64,000 bases of DNA from Polytrichum commune (taxonomy: Eukaryota > Streptophyta > Polytrichopsida > Polytrichales > Polytrichaceae): assembly GCA_950295325.1 (NCBI GenBank), contig OX485806.1, positions 56,787,169 to 56,851,168 of the forward strand, given 5' to 3'. Below the pieces are notes generated by a model that made no database searches, had not been told where the DNA came from, and was given only the letters and a program-made list of their open reading frames with translations. Every line of letters starts with the position of its first letter. The first letter of the stretch is position 1. Below, piece after piece: positions 29,241-43,139 of the stretch. The position numbers and the translations under genes are program-made.

Positions 29241-29890
29241 GGGACTGCCAAGGTTCAAACAGGCATAACTTCCTCAAGACTTGCTCAAATGGAGCCAGTG
29301 AGGAGTCCATCGGCATCTACGTGAAGCGTAGATGAACATGGAGTGGTTGGTTGGTATGATCAGACATCATACAAGGAAGTTACGATGGTCTGAAGCTGCT
29401 GGGGGGGTTCTAGGCCCACCAGCTAAAGGAAAATGTCCACTTGGCCCCAACTCTTGGTAGAGAGACAAGAGGTTGGTTGACGGTGGGGTAGGGGCCCCGC
29501 GTGAAGTCCTAGAGGCTTATATGGGTGAGGTGGTGTGGCCTCACCCACCCGAGGCCGAACGGCACGGCCTCCATTGGCATTGGCCTAATGTGAGGCCATA
29601 GTTGCCTAGTATGGTTCGGGTTGTTGTAGTGTTGCTCCGGCAACACGATGATCAACATAAGATTGGACTTCCATGGATGGAAGTCCACATCTAAGGATTG
29701 GTTACCGATTGAAGGGGTGAGTCCCGAAAGCAAAGTAGGAGGGTTGGTTCCCCTCCTATGAACTATAAGGTCCGGGGTGAGAGGAGCTAACCATTAGCAT
29801 GGCGGTATGCGAATGGTTAGCGCTCGTAACCTTTGCTAGGAAATGAAAATTGGCAAGATGGTCAAGGGGGGGCTAGCAAGGGTTGCGACA
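29241..29890 (+). repeat. 3' portion of the old plus-oriented LTR, right arm of the inverted repeat
   Basis: 650 bp, reverse-complementary to 28582-29226 with roughly 5% differences, ending GGTTGCGACA directly against the satellite CTCTC. With the 59-bp fragment at 7451 it forms the remnant of the LTR that first inserted in the satellite. About 265 bp of its middle is missing. Confidence 0.8.
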
Positions 29891-30660
29891 CTCTCGGAAT
29901 TGAAAGCATCCAAGACATACAGCCATTCAACACGTGAGTGAAAGTTGAGAATCTGGTTCACACATGTAGGCTCTCGGAAGTGACAACATCGAAAACACAC
30001 AAAATTCAACACCTGAATCAAAGTTGAGAATGTGGTTCACACATGTAAGCTCTCGGAATTGAAAGCATCCAAAACACACAACCATTCAACACGTGAATCA
30101 AAGTTGAGAATGTGGTTCACACATGTAGGCTCTCGGAAGTGACAACATCCAAAACACACAACCATTCAACACGTGAATCAAAGTTGAGAATCTGGTTCAC
30201 ACATGTAGGCTCTCGGAATTGAAAGCATCCAAAACACACAACCATTCAACACGTCAATCAAAGTTGAGAATGTGGTTCACACATGTAGGCTCTCGGAAGT
30301 GAGAGCATCCAAAATAACACAAAATTCAACACATGATACAAAATTGAGAATGTGGTTCACACATGTAGGCTCTCAGAATTGAAAGCATCCAAAACACACA
30401 ACCATTCAACACGTGAATCAACGTTGGGAATGTGGTTCACACATGTAGGCTATCGGAATTGAGAGCATCCAAAACACACAACCATTCAACACGTGAATCA
30501 AAGTTGAGAATGTGGTTCACACAAGTAGGCTCTCGGAAGTGAGAGCATCCAGAAAAACACAAAATTCAACACATGATACAAAATTGAGAATGTGGTTCAC
30601 ACATGTAGGCTCTCGGAATTGAAAGCATCCAAAACACACAACCATTCAACACGTGAATCA

Positions 30661-33600
30661 AAGTTGAGAATCTGGTTCACACATGTAGGCTCTCGGAAGT
30701 GAGAGCATCCAAAATAACACAAAATTCAACACATGATTCAAAATTGAGAATGTGGTTCACACATGTAGGCTCTCGGAATTGAAAGCATCCAAAACACACA
30801 ACCATTCCACACGTGAATCAAAGTTGAGAATGTGGTTCACACAAGTAGGCTCTCGGAAGTGAGAGCATCCAGAAAAACACAAAATTCAACACCTGAATCA
30901 AAGTTGAGAATGTGGTTCACACATGTAGGCTCTCGGAATTGAGAGCATTCAAAACATACAACCATTCAACACGTGAATCAAAGTTGAGAATGTGGTTCAC
31001 ACATGTAGGCTCTCGGAATTGAGAGCATCCAAAAAAACACAAAATTCAACACATGAATCAAAGTTGAGAATGTGGTTCACACATGCAGGCTCTCGGAATT
31101 GAGAGCATCCAAAACACACAACCATTCAACACGTGAATCAAAGTTGAGAATGTGGTTCACACATGTAGGCTCTCGGAAGTGAGAGCATCCAAAACACACA
31201 ACAATTCAACACGTGAATCAAAGTTGAGAATGTGGTTCACACATGCAGGCTCTCAGAAGTGATAGCATCCAAAACACACAACCATTCAAAACGTGAATCA
31301 AAGTTGAGAATGTGATTCACACATGTAGGCTCTCGTACTTGAGAGCATCCAAAACACACAACCATTCATCACGTGAATCAAAGTTGAGAATGTGGTTCAC
31401 ACAAGTAGGCTCTCGGAAGTGAAAGCATCCAAAACACACAACCATTCAAGACGTGAATCAAAGTTGAGAATCTGGTTCACACATGTAGGCTCTCGGAATT
31501 GAGAGCATGCTAAACACACAACCATTCAACACGTGAATCAAAGTTGAGAATGTGGTTCACACATGCAGGCTCTCAGAAGTGATAGCATCCAAAACACACA
31601 ACCATTCAAGACGTGAATCAAAGTTGAGAATGTGGTTCACACATGTAGGCTCTCGTAATTGAGAGCATCCAAAACACACAACCATTCATCACGTGAATCA
31701 AAGTTGAGAATGTGGTTCACACAAGTAGGCTCTCGGAAGTGAGAGCATCCAAAACACACAACCATTCAAGACGTGAATCAAAGTTGAGAATGTGGTTCAC
31801 ACATGTAGGCTCTCGGAATTGAGAGCATCCTAAATACACAACCATTCAAGACGTGAATCAAAGTTGAGAATGTGGTGCACACATATAGGCTCTCAGAAGT
31901 GATAGCATCCAAAACACACAACCATTCAACACGTGAATCAAAGTTGAGAATGTTGGTCACACATGTAGGCTCTCGTAATTGAGAGCATCCAAAACACACA
32001 ACCATTCATCACGTGAATCAAAGTTGACAATGTGGTTCACACAAGTAGGCTCTCGGAAGTGAGAGCATCCAAAACACACAACCATTCAAGACGTGAATCA
32101 AAGTTGAGAATGTGGTTCACACATGTAGGCTCTCGGAATTGCGAGCATCCTAAACACACAACCATTCAACACGTGAATCAAAGTTGAGAATGTGGTTCAC
32201 ACATGCAGGCTCTCAGAAGTGATAGCATCCAAAACACACAACCATTCAAGACGTGAATCAAAGTTGAGAATGTGGTTTACACATGTAGGCTCTCGGAAGT
32301 GAGAGCATCCAAAACACACAACCATTCAACACGTGAATCAAAGTTGAGAATCTGGTTCACACATGTAGGCTCTCGGAAGTGAGAGCATCCAAAATAACAC
32401 AAAATTCAACACATGATTCAAAATTGAGAATGTGGTTCACACATGTAGGCTCTCGGAATTGAAAGCATCCAAAACACACAACCATTCAACACGTGAATCA
32501 AAGTTGAGAATGTGGTTCACACAAGTAGGCTCTCGGAAGTGAGAGCATCCAGAAAAACACAAAATTCAACACCTGAATCAAAGTTGAGAATGTGGTTCAC
32601 ACATGTAGGCTCTCGGAATTGAGAGCATTCAAAACATACAACCATTCAACACGTGAATCAAAGTTGAGAATGTGGTTCACACATGTAGGCTCTCGGAATT
32701 GAGAGCATCCAAAAAAACACAAAATTCAACACATGAATCAAAGTTGAGAATGTGGTTCACACATGCAGGCTCTCGGAATTGAGAGCATCCAAAACACACA
32801 ACCATTCAACACGTGAATCAAAGTTGAGAATGTGGTTCACACATGTAGGCTCTCGGAAGTGAGAGCATCCAAAACACACAACAATTCAACACGTGAATCA
32901 AAGTTGAGAATGTGGTTCACACATGCAGGCTCTCAGAAGTGATAGCATCCAAAACACACAACCATTCAAAACGTGAATCAAAGTTGAGAATGTGATTCAC
33001 ACATGTAGGCTCTCGTACTTGAGAGCATCCAAAACACACAACCATTCATCACGTGAATCAAAGTTGAGAATGTGGTTCACACAAGTAGGCTCTCGGAAGT
33101 GAAAGCATCCAAAACACACAACCATTCAAGACGTGAATCAAAGTTGAGAATCTGGTTCACACATGTAGGCTCTCGGAATTGAGAGCATGCTAAACACACA
33201 ACCATTCAACACGTGAATCAAAGTTGAGAATGTGGTTCACACATGCAGGCTCTCAGAAGTGATAGCATCCAAAACACACAACCATTCAAGACGTGAATCA
33301 AAGTTGAGAATGTGGTTCACACATGTAGGCTCTCGTAAATGAGAGCATCCAAAACACACAACCATTCATCACGTGAATCAAAGTTGAGAATGTGGTTCAC
33401 ACAAGTAGGCTCTCGGAAGTGAGAGCATCCAAAACACACAACCATTCAAGACGTGAATCAAAGTTGAGAATGTGGTTCACACATGTAGGCTCTCGGAATT
33501 GAGAGCATCCTAAATACACAACCATTCAAGACGTGAATCAAAGTTGAGAATGTGGTGCACACATATAGGCTCTCAGAAGTGATAGCATCCAAAACACACA

Positions 33601-34020
33601 ACCATTCAACACGTGAATCAAAGTTGAGAATGTTGGTCACACATGTAGGCTCTCGTAATTGAGAGCATCCAAAACACACAACCATTCATCACGTGAATCA
33701 AAGTTGACAATGTGGTTCACACAAGTAGGCTCTCGGAAGTGAGAGCATCCAAAACACACAACCATTCAAGACGTGAATCAAAGTTGAGAATGTGGTTCAC
33801 ACATGTAGGCTCTCGGAATTGCGAGCATCCTAAACACACAACCATTCAACACGTGAATCAAAGTTGAGAATGTGGTTCACACATGCAGGCTCTCAGAAGT
33901 GATAGCATCCAAAACACACAACCATTCAAGACGTGAATCAAAGTTGAGAATGTGGTTTACACATGTAGGCTCTCGGAAGTGAGAGCATCCAAAACACACA
34001 ACCATTCAACACGTGAATCA
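30661..34020. repeat. 1680-bp (21-monomer) higher-order repeat, two copies
   Basis: 30661-32340 and 32341-34020 have the same monomer order and nearly the same bases. Rare variants such as tgttggtcacac, gtgcacacatatagg and gagcatgctaaac reappear exactly 1680 bp apart. Confidence 0.9.
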
Positions 34021-36900
34021 AAGTTGAGAATGTGGTTCATACATGTAGGCTCTCGGAAGTGAGAGCATCCACAACACACAACAATTCAACACGTGAATCA
34101 AAGTTGAGAATGTGGTTTACACAAGTAGGCTCTCGGAAGTGAGAGCATCCTAAACACACAACCATTCAACACGTCAATAAAAGTTGAGAATGTGGTTCAC
34201 ACATGTAGGCTCTCAGAAGTGATAGCATTCAAAACACACAACCATTCAACACGTGAATCAAAGTTGAGAAGGTGGTTCACACATGCAGGCTCTCAAAAGT
34301 GGGAGCATCTAAAACACACAAAATTCAACACCTGAATCAAAGTTGAGAATGTGGTTCACACATGCAGGCTCTCAAAAGAGATAGCATCCAAACCACACAA
34401 CCATTCAAGACGTGAATCAAAGTTGAGAATGTGGTTCACACATACAAGCTCTCGGAAGTGAGAGCATCCAAAACACACAGGCATTCAAGACGTGAATCAA
34501 AGTTGAGAATGTGGTTCACACAAGTAGGCTCTCGGAAGTGAGAGCATCCAGAAAAACACAAAATTCAACACCTGAATCAAAGTTGAGAATGTGGTTCACA
34601 CATGTAGGCTCTCGGATTTGAGAGCATTCAAAACATACAACCATTCAACACGTGAATCAAAGTTGAGAATGTGGTTCACACATGTAGGCTCTCGGAAGTG
34701 AGAGCATCCAAAAAAACACAAAATTCAACACCTGAATGAAAGTTGAGAATGTGGTTCACACATGTAAGCTCTCGGAAGTGAGAGCATCCAAAACATACAA
34801 CCATTCAACACGTGAATCAAAGTTGAGAATGTGGTTCACACATGCAGGCTCTCAGAAGTGATAGCATCCAAAACACACAACCATTCAAGACGTGAATCAA
34901 AGTTGAGAATGTGGTTCACACATGTAGCCTCTCGGAATTGCGAGCATCCTAAACACACAACCATTCAACACGTGAATCAAAGTTGAGAATGTGGTTCACA
35001 CATGCAGGCTCTCAGAAGTGATAGCATCCAAAACACACAACCATTCAAAACGTGAATCAAAGTTGAGAATGTGATTCACACATGTAGGCTCTCGTACTTG
35101 AGAGCATCCAAAACACACAACCATTCATCACGTGAATCAAAGTTGAGAATGTGGTTCACACAAGTAGGCTCTCGGAAGTGAAAGCATCCAAAACACACAA
35201 CCATTCAAGACGTGAATCAAAGTTGAGAATCTGGTTCACACATGTAGGCTCTCGGAATTGAGAGCATGCTAAACACACAACCATTCAACACGTGAATCAA
35301 AGTTGAGAATGTGGTTCACACATGCAGGCTCTCAGAAGTGATAGCATCCAAAACACACAACCATTCAAGACGTGAATCAAAGTTGAGAATGTGGTTCACA
35401 CATGTAGGCTCTCGTAAATGAGAGCATCCAAAACACACAACCATTCATCACGTGAATCAAAGTTGAGAATGTGGTTCACACAAGTAGGCTCTCGGAAGTG
35501 AGAGCATCCAAAACACACAACCATTCAAGACGTGAATCAAAGTTGAGAATGTGGTTCACACATGTAGGCTCTCGGAATTGAGAGCATCCTAAATACACAA
35601 CCATTCAAGACGTGAATCAAAGTTGAGAATGTGGTGCACACATATAGGCTCTCAGAAGTGATAGCATCCAAAACACACAACCATTCAACACGTGAATCAA
35701 AGTTGAGAATGTTGGTCACACATGTAGGCTCTCGTAATTGAGAGCATCCAAAACACACAACCATTCATCACGTGAATCAAAGTTGACAATGTGGTTCACA
35801 CAAGTAGGCTCTCGGAAGTGAGAGCATCCAAAACACACAACCATTCAAGACGTGAATCAAAGTTGAGAATGTGGTTCACACATGTAGGCTCTCGGAATTG
35901 CGAGCATCCTAAACACACAACCATTCAACACGTGAATCAAAGTTGAGAATGTGGTTCACACATGCAGGCTCTCAGAAGTGATAGCATCCAAAACACACAA
36001 CCATTCAAGACGTGAATCAAAGTTGAGAATGTGGTTTACACATGTAGGCTCTCGGAAGTGAGAGCATCCAAAACACACAACCATTCAACACGTGAATCAA
36101 AGTTGAGAATGTGGTTCATACATGTAGGCTCTCGGAAGTGAGAGCATCCACAACACACAACAATTCAACACGTGAATCAAAGTTGAGAATGTGGTTTACA
36201 CAAGTAGGCTCTCGGAAGTGAGAGCATCCTAAACACACAACCATTCAACACGTCAATAAAAGTTGAGAATGTGGTTCACACATGTAGGCTCTCAGAAGTG
36301 ATAGCATTCAAAACACACAACCATTCAACACGTGAATCAAAGTTGAGAAGGTGGTTCACACATGCAGGCTCTCAAAAGTGGGAGCATCTAAAACACACAA
36401 AATTCAACACCTGAATCAAAGTTGAGAATGTGGTTCACACATGCAGGCTCTAGGAAGTGAGAGCATCCAAAAAAACACAAAATTCAACACATGAATCAAA
36501 GTTGAGAATGTGGTTCACACATACAAGCTCTCAGAAGTGATAGCATCCAAAACACACAGGCATTCAAGACGTGAATCAAAGTTGAGAATGTGGTTCACAC
36601 AAGTAGGCTCTCGGAAGTGAGAGCATCCAGAAAAACACAAAATTCAACACCTGAATCAAAGTTGAGAATGTGGTTCACACATGTAGGCTCTCGGATTTGA
36701 GAGCATTCAAAACATACAACCATTCAACACGTGAATCAAAGTTGAGAATGTGGTTCACACATGTAGGCTCTCGGAAGTGAGAGCATCCAAAAAAACACAA
36801 AATTCAACACCTGAATGAAAGTTGAGAATGTGGTTCACACATGTAAGCTCTCGGAAGTGAGAGCATCCAAAACATACAACCATTCAACACGTGAATCAAA
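32961..36900. repeat. 2079-bp (26-monomer) higher-order repeat, two copies
   Basis: From about 32961 the series recurs 2079 bp later (35041 onward). It is followed through the ctcaaaagtgggagcatct, gaaaaacacaaaattc and ctcggatttgag variants to about 34820/36900. Overlaps the second 1680-bp unit, so amplification events are layered. Confidence 0.85.
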
Positions 36901-37720
36901 GTTGAGAATGTGGTTCACACATGTTGGCTCTCGGAATTGAAAGCATCCAAAACACACAACAATTCAACACGTTAATCAAAGTTGAGAATGTGGTTCACAC
37001 AAGTAGGCTCTCGGAGGTGAGAGCATCCTAAACACACAACCATTCAACATGTGAATCAAAGTTGAGAAGGTGGTTCACACATGCAGGCTCTCAAAAGTGG
37101 GAGCATCTAAAACACATAAAATTCAACACCTGAATCAAAGTTGAGAATGTGGTTCACACATGCAGGCTCTCAGAAGAGATAGCATCCAAAACATACAACC
37201 ATTCAAGACGTGAATCAAAGTTGAGAATGTGGTTCACACAAGTAGGCTCTCGGAAGTGAGAGCATCCAGAAAAACACAAAATTCAACACCTGAATGAAAG
37301 TTGAGAATGTGGTTCACACATGTAGGCTCTCGGATTTGAGAGCATTCAAAACATACAACCATTCAACACGTGAATCAAAGTTGAGAATGTGGTTCACACA
37401 TGTAGGCTCTCGGAATTGACAGCATCCAAAACACACAAAATTCAACACGTGAATCAAAGTTGAGAATGTGGTTCACACAAGTAGGCTCTCGGAAGTGAGA
37501 GCATCCTAAACACACAACCATTCAACACGTGAATCAATGTTGAGAAGGTGGTTCACACATGCAGGCTCTCAAAAGAGATAGCATCCAAACCACACAACCA
37601 TTCAAGACGTGAATCAAAGTTGAGAATGTGGTTCACACATGCAGGCTCTCAGAAGTGGGAGCATCCAAAACACACAACCATTCAACACGTCAATCAAAGT
37701 TGAGAATGTGGTTCACACAT

Positions 37721-39240
37721 GTAGGCTCTCAGAAGTGATAGCATCCAAAACACACAACCATTCAAGACGTGAATCAAAGTTGAGAATGTGGTTCACACAT
37801 GTAGGCTCTCGGAATTGCGAGCATCCTAAACACACAACCATTCAACACGTGAATCAAAGTTGAGAATGTGGTTCACACATGCAGGCTCTCAGAAGTGATA
37901 GCATCCAAAACACACAACCATTCAAGACGTGAATCAAAGTTGAGAATGTGGTTCACACATGTAGGCTCTCGTACTTGAGAGCATCCAAAACACACAACCA
38001 TTCAACACCTCAATCAAAGTTGAGAATGTGGTTCACACATGTAGGCTCTCGGAAGTGAGAGCATCCAAAACACACAACCATTCAACACGTGAATCAAAGT
38101 TGAGAATGTGGTTCACACATGCAGGCTCTCAGAAGTGATAGCATCCAAAACACACAACCATTCAAGACGTGAATCAAAGTTGAGAATGTGGTTCACACAT
38201 GTAGGCTCTCGGAATTGCGAGCATCCTAAACACACAACCATTCAACACGTGAATCAAAGTTGAGAATGTGGTTCACACATGCAGGCTCTCAGAAGTGATA
38301 GCATCCAAAACACACAACCATTCAAGACGTGAATCAAAGTTGAGAATGTGGTTCACACATGTAGGCTCTCGGAATTGCGAGCATCCTAAACACACAACCA
38401 TTCAACACGTGAATCAAAGTTGAGAATGTGGTTCACACATGCAGGCTCTCAGAAGTGATAGCATCCAAAACACACAACCATTCAAGACGTGAATCAAAGT
38501 TGAGAATGTGGTTCACACATGTAGGCTCTCGTACTTGAGAGCATCCAAAACACACAACCATTCAACACCTCAATCAAAGTTGAGAATGTGGTTCACACAT
38601 GTAGGCTCTCGGAAGTGAGAGCATCCAAAACACACAACCATTCAACACGTGAATCAAAGTTGAGAATGTGGTTCACACATGCAGGCTCTCAGAAGTGATA
38701 GCATCCAAAACACACAACCATTCAAGACGTGAATCAAAGTTGAGAATGTGGTTCACACATGTAGGCTCTCGGAATTGCGAGCATCCTAAACACACAACCA
38801 TTCAACACGTGAATCAAAGTTGAGAATGTGGTTCACACATGCAGGCTCTCAGAAGTGATAGCATCCAAAACACACAACCATTCAAGACGTGAATCAAAGT
38901 TGAGAATGTGGTTCACACATGTAGGCTCTCGGAATTGCGAGCATCCTAAACACACAACCATTCAACACGTGAATCAAAGTTGAGAATGTGGTTCACACAT
39001 GCAGGCTCTCAGAAGTGATAGCATCCAAAACACACAACCATTCAAGACGTGAATCAAAGTTGAGAATGTGGTTCACACATGTAGGCTCTCGTACTTGAGA
39101 GCATCCAAAACACACAACCATTCAACACCTCAATCAAAGTTGAGAATGTGGTTCACACATGTAGGCTCTCGGAAGTGAGAGCATCCAAAACACACAACCA
39201 TTCAACACGTGAATCAAAGTTGAGAATGTGGTTCACACAT
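37721..39240. repeat. 560-bp (7-monomer) higher-order repeat, about three copies
   Basis: The variant gtaggctctcgtacttgaga occurs at 37961, 38521 and 39081. The monomers between (ggaattgcgagcatcc, cagaagtgatagc, cacctcaatc) repeat in the same order at 560-bp spacing. Confidence 0.92.
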
Positions 39241-42200
39241 GTAGGCTCTCGGAAGTGAAAGCTTCCAAAAAACACAAAATTCAACACCTGAATCAAAGTT
39301 GAGAATGTGGTTCACACATGTAGGCTCTCGGAAGTGAGAGCATCGAAAACACACAACCATTCGAAACGTGAATGAAAGTTGAGAATGTGGTTCACACATG
39401 TAGGCACTCGGAATTGAAAGCTTCCAAAACACACAACCATTCAACACGTGAATCAAAGTTGAGAATATCGTTCACACATGTAGGCTCTCGGAAGTGACAG
39501 CATCTAAAATACACAACCATTCAACACGTGAATCCAAGTTGAGACTGTGGTTCACACATGTAGGCTCTCGGAAGTGAGAGCATCCAAAACATATAACCAT
39601 TCCACACGTGAGTCAAAGTTGAGAATCTTGTTCACACATGTAGGCTCTCGGAGGTGAGAGCATCCAAAACACACAACCATTCAACACGTGAATCAAAGTT
39701 GAAAATGTGGTTCACACATGTAGGCTCTCGGAATTGAAAGCATCCAAGACACACAACCAGTCAACACGTGAGTCAAAGTTGAGAATCGGGTTCACACATG
39801 TAGGCTCTCGGAAGTGAGAGCATCCAAAACACACAACCATTCACCACGTGAATCAAAGTTGAGAATGTGGTTCACACATGTAGGCTCTCAGAATTGAAAG
39901 CATCCAAAACACACGACCATTCAACACGTGAATCAAAGTTGAGAATGTGGTTCACACATGTAGGCTCTCGCAATTGAAAGCATCCAAGACACACGACCAT
40001 TCAACACGTGAGTCAAAGTTGACAATCAGGTTCACACATGTAGGCTCTCGGAATTGAGAGCATCCAAAACACACAACCATTCAACATGTGAATCAAAGTT
40101 GAGAATGTGGTTCACACATGTACGCTCTCGGAAGTGAGAGCATCCAAAAAAACACAAAATTCAACACCTAAATCAAAGTTGAGAATGTGGTTCACACATG
40201 TAAGCTCTCGGAATTGAAAGCATCCAAAACACACCACCATTCAACACGTGAATCAAAGTTGAGAATGTGGTTCACACATGTAGGCTCTCGGAAGTGACAA
40301 CTTCCAAAACACATAACCATTCAACACGTGAATCAAAGTTGAGAATCTGGTTCACACACGTAGGCTCTCGGAATTGAAAGCATCCAAAACACACAACCAT
40401 TCAACACGTGAATCAGAGTTGAGAATGTGGTTCACACATGTAGGCTCTCGGAAGTGAGAGCATCCAAAATAACACAAAATTCAACACATGATACAAAATT
40501 GCGAATGTGGTTCACACATGTAGGCTCTCAGAATTGAAAGCATCCAAAACACACAACCATTCAACACGTGAATCAAAGTTGAGACTGTGGTTCACACATG
40601 TAGGCTCTCGGAAGTGAGAGCATCCAAAATAACACAAAATTCAACACATGATACAAAATTGAGAATGTGGTTCACACATGTAGGCTCTCGGAATTGAAAG
40701 CATCCAAAACACACAACCATTCAACACGTGAATCAAAGCTGAGAATCTGGTTCACACATGTAGGCTCTCGGAAGTGACAACATCCAAAACACTCAACCAT
40801 TCAACACGTGAATCAAAGTTGAGAATCTGGTTCACACATGTAGGCTCTCGGAATTGAAAGCATCCAAAACACACAACCATTCAACACGTGAATCAAAGTT
40901 GAGAATGTGGTTCACACAAGTAGGCTCTCGGAAGTGAGAGCATCCAGAAAAACACAAAATTCAACACCTGAATCAAAGTTGAGAGTGTGGTTCACACATG
41001 TAGGCTCTCGGAATTGGGAGCATTCAAAACATACAACCATTCAACACGTGAATCAAAGTTGAGAATGTGGTTCACACATGCAGGCTCTCGGAATTGAGAG
41101 CATCCAAAAAAACACAAAATTCAACACATGAATCAAAGTTGAGAATGTGGTTCACACATGCAGGCTCTCGGAATTGAGAGCATCCAAAACACACAACCAT
41201 TCAACACGTGAATCAAAGTTGAGAATGTGGTTCACACATGTAGGCTCTCGGAAGTGAGAGCATCCAAAACACACAACAATTCAACACGTGAACCAAAGTT
41301 GAGAATGTGGTTCACACATGCAGGCTCTCAGAAGTGAGAGCATCCAAAACAGACAACCATTCAATACGTGAATCAAAGTTGAGAAGGTGGTTCACACATG
41401 TAGGCTCTCGTAATTGAGAGCATCCAAAACACACAAAATTCAACACCTGAATCAAAGTTGAGAATGTGGTTCACACATGCAGGCTCTCAGAAGTGAGAGC
41501 ATCCAAAACACACAACAATTCAACACGTGAATCAAAGTTGAGAATGTGGTTCACACATGTAGGCTCTCGGAATTGAGAACATCCAAAACACACAACAATT
41601 AAACACGTGAATCAAAGTTGAGAATGTGGTTCACACAAGTAGGCTCTAGGAAGTGAGAGCATCCAAAAAAACACAAAATTCAACACGCGAATCGAAGTTG
41701 AGAATGTGGTTCACACATGCAGGCTCTCAGAAGTGAGACCATCCAAAACACACAACCATTCAACACGTCAATCAAAGTTGAGAATGTGGTTCACACAAGT
41801 AGGCTCTCAGAACAGATAGCATCCAAAAAAACACAAACTTCAACACATGAATCAAAGTTGAGAATGTGGTTCACACATGTAGCCTCTCGGAAGTGAGAGC
41901 ATCCAAAACACACAACCATTCAAGACGTGAATGAAAGTTTAGAATGTGGTTCACACATGTAGGCTCTCAGAACTGAGAGCATCCAAAAAAACACAAAATT
42001 CAACACCTGAATCAAAGTTGTGAATGTGGTTTCCACATGTAGGCTCTCGGAAGTGAGAGCGTCCAAAACACACAACCATGAACACGTGAATCAAAGTTGA
42101 GAATGTGGTTCACACATGTAGGCTCTCGGAAGTGAGAGCATCCAAAAAAACACAAAATTCAACACCTGAATCAAAGTTGTGAATCTGGTTTACACATGTA

Positions 42201-43139
42201 GGCTCTCGGAAGTGAGAGCATCCAAAAACACACAACCATTCAAGACGTGAATGAAAGTTTAGAATGTGGTTCACACGTGCAGGCTCTTAGAAGTGAGAGC
42301 ATCCAAGAAAACACAAACTTCAACACATGAATCAAAGTTGAGAATGTGGTTTGCACATGTAGGCTCTCGGAAGTGAAAGCGTCCAAAACACACAACCATT
42401 GAACACGTGAATCAAAGTTGAGAATGTGGTTCACACATGTAGGCTCTCAGAAGTGAGAGCATCCAAAAAAACACAAAATTCAACACCTGAATCAAAGTTG
42501 TGAATCTGGTTTACACATGTAGGCTCTCGGAAGTGAGAGCATCCAAAAACACACAACCATTCAACACGTGAATGAAAGTTGAGAATGTGGTTCACACGTG
42601 CAGGCTCTTAGAAGTGAGAGCATCCAAGAAAACACAAACTTCAACTCATGAATCAAAGTTGAGAATGTGGTTTGCACATGTAGGCTCTCGGAAGTGAAAG
42701 CGTCCAAAACACACAACCATTCAACACGTGAATCAAAGTTGAGAATGTGGTTCAGACATGTAGACTCTCGGAATTGAGAGCATCGTAAACACACAACCAT
42801 TCAACACGTGAATCAAAGTTGAGAATGTGGTTCACACATGTAGGCTCTCAGAGGTGAGAGCATCCAAAACACACAAACATTCAACACGTGAATCAAGGTT
42901 GAGAATGTGGTTCAGACATGTAGGCTTCCGGAATTGAGAGCATCCAAAAAAATACAAAATTCAACACCTGAATCAAAGCTTAGAATGTGGTTCACACAAG
43001 TAGGCTCTAGGAAGTGAGAGCATCCAAAAAAACACAAAATTCAACACATGAATCAAAGTTGAGAATGTGGTTCACACATGTAGGCTCTCGGAATTGAAAG
43101 CATCCAAAACACACAACCATTCAACACGTGAATCAAAGT

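Larger units (their letters stand above)
28582..29890. repeat. 1.3-kb LTR foldback (inverted repeat, arms about 645 bp, 14-nt spacer)
   Basis: Two head-to-head LTR copies meet at 29226/29241 around the short palindromic words ggcagtccc and gggactgcc. Transcription through it would give a long double-stranded RNA. The junction looks like a deletion joined at short inverted homology. Confidence 0.85.
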
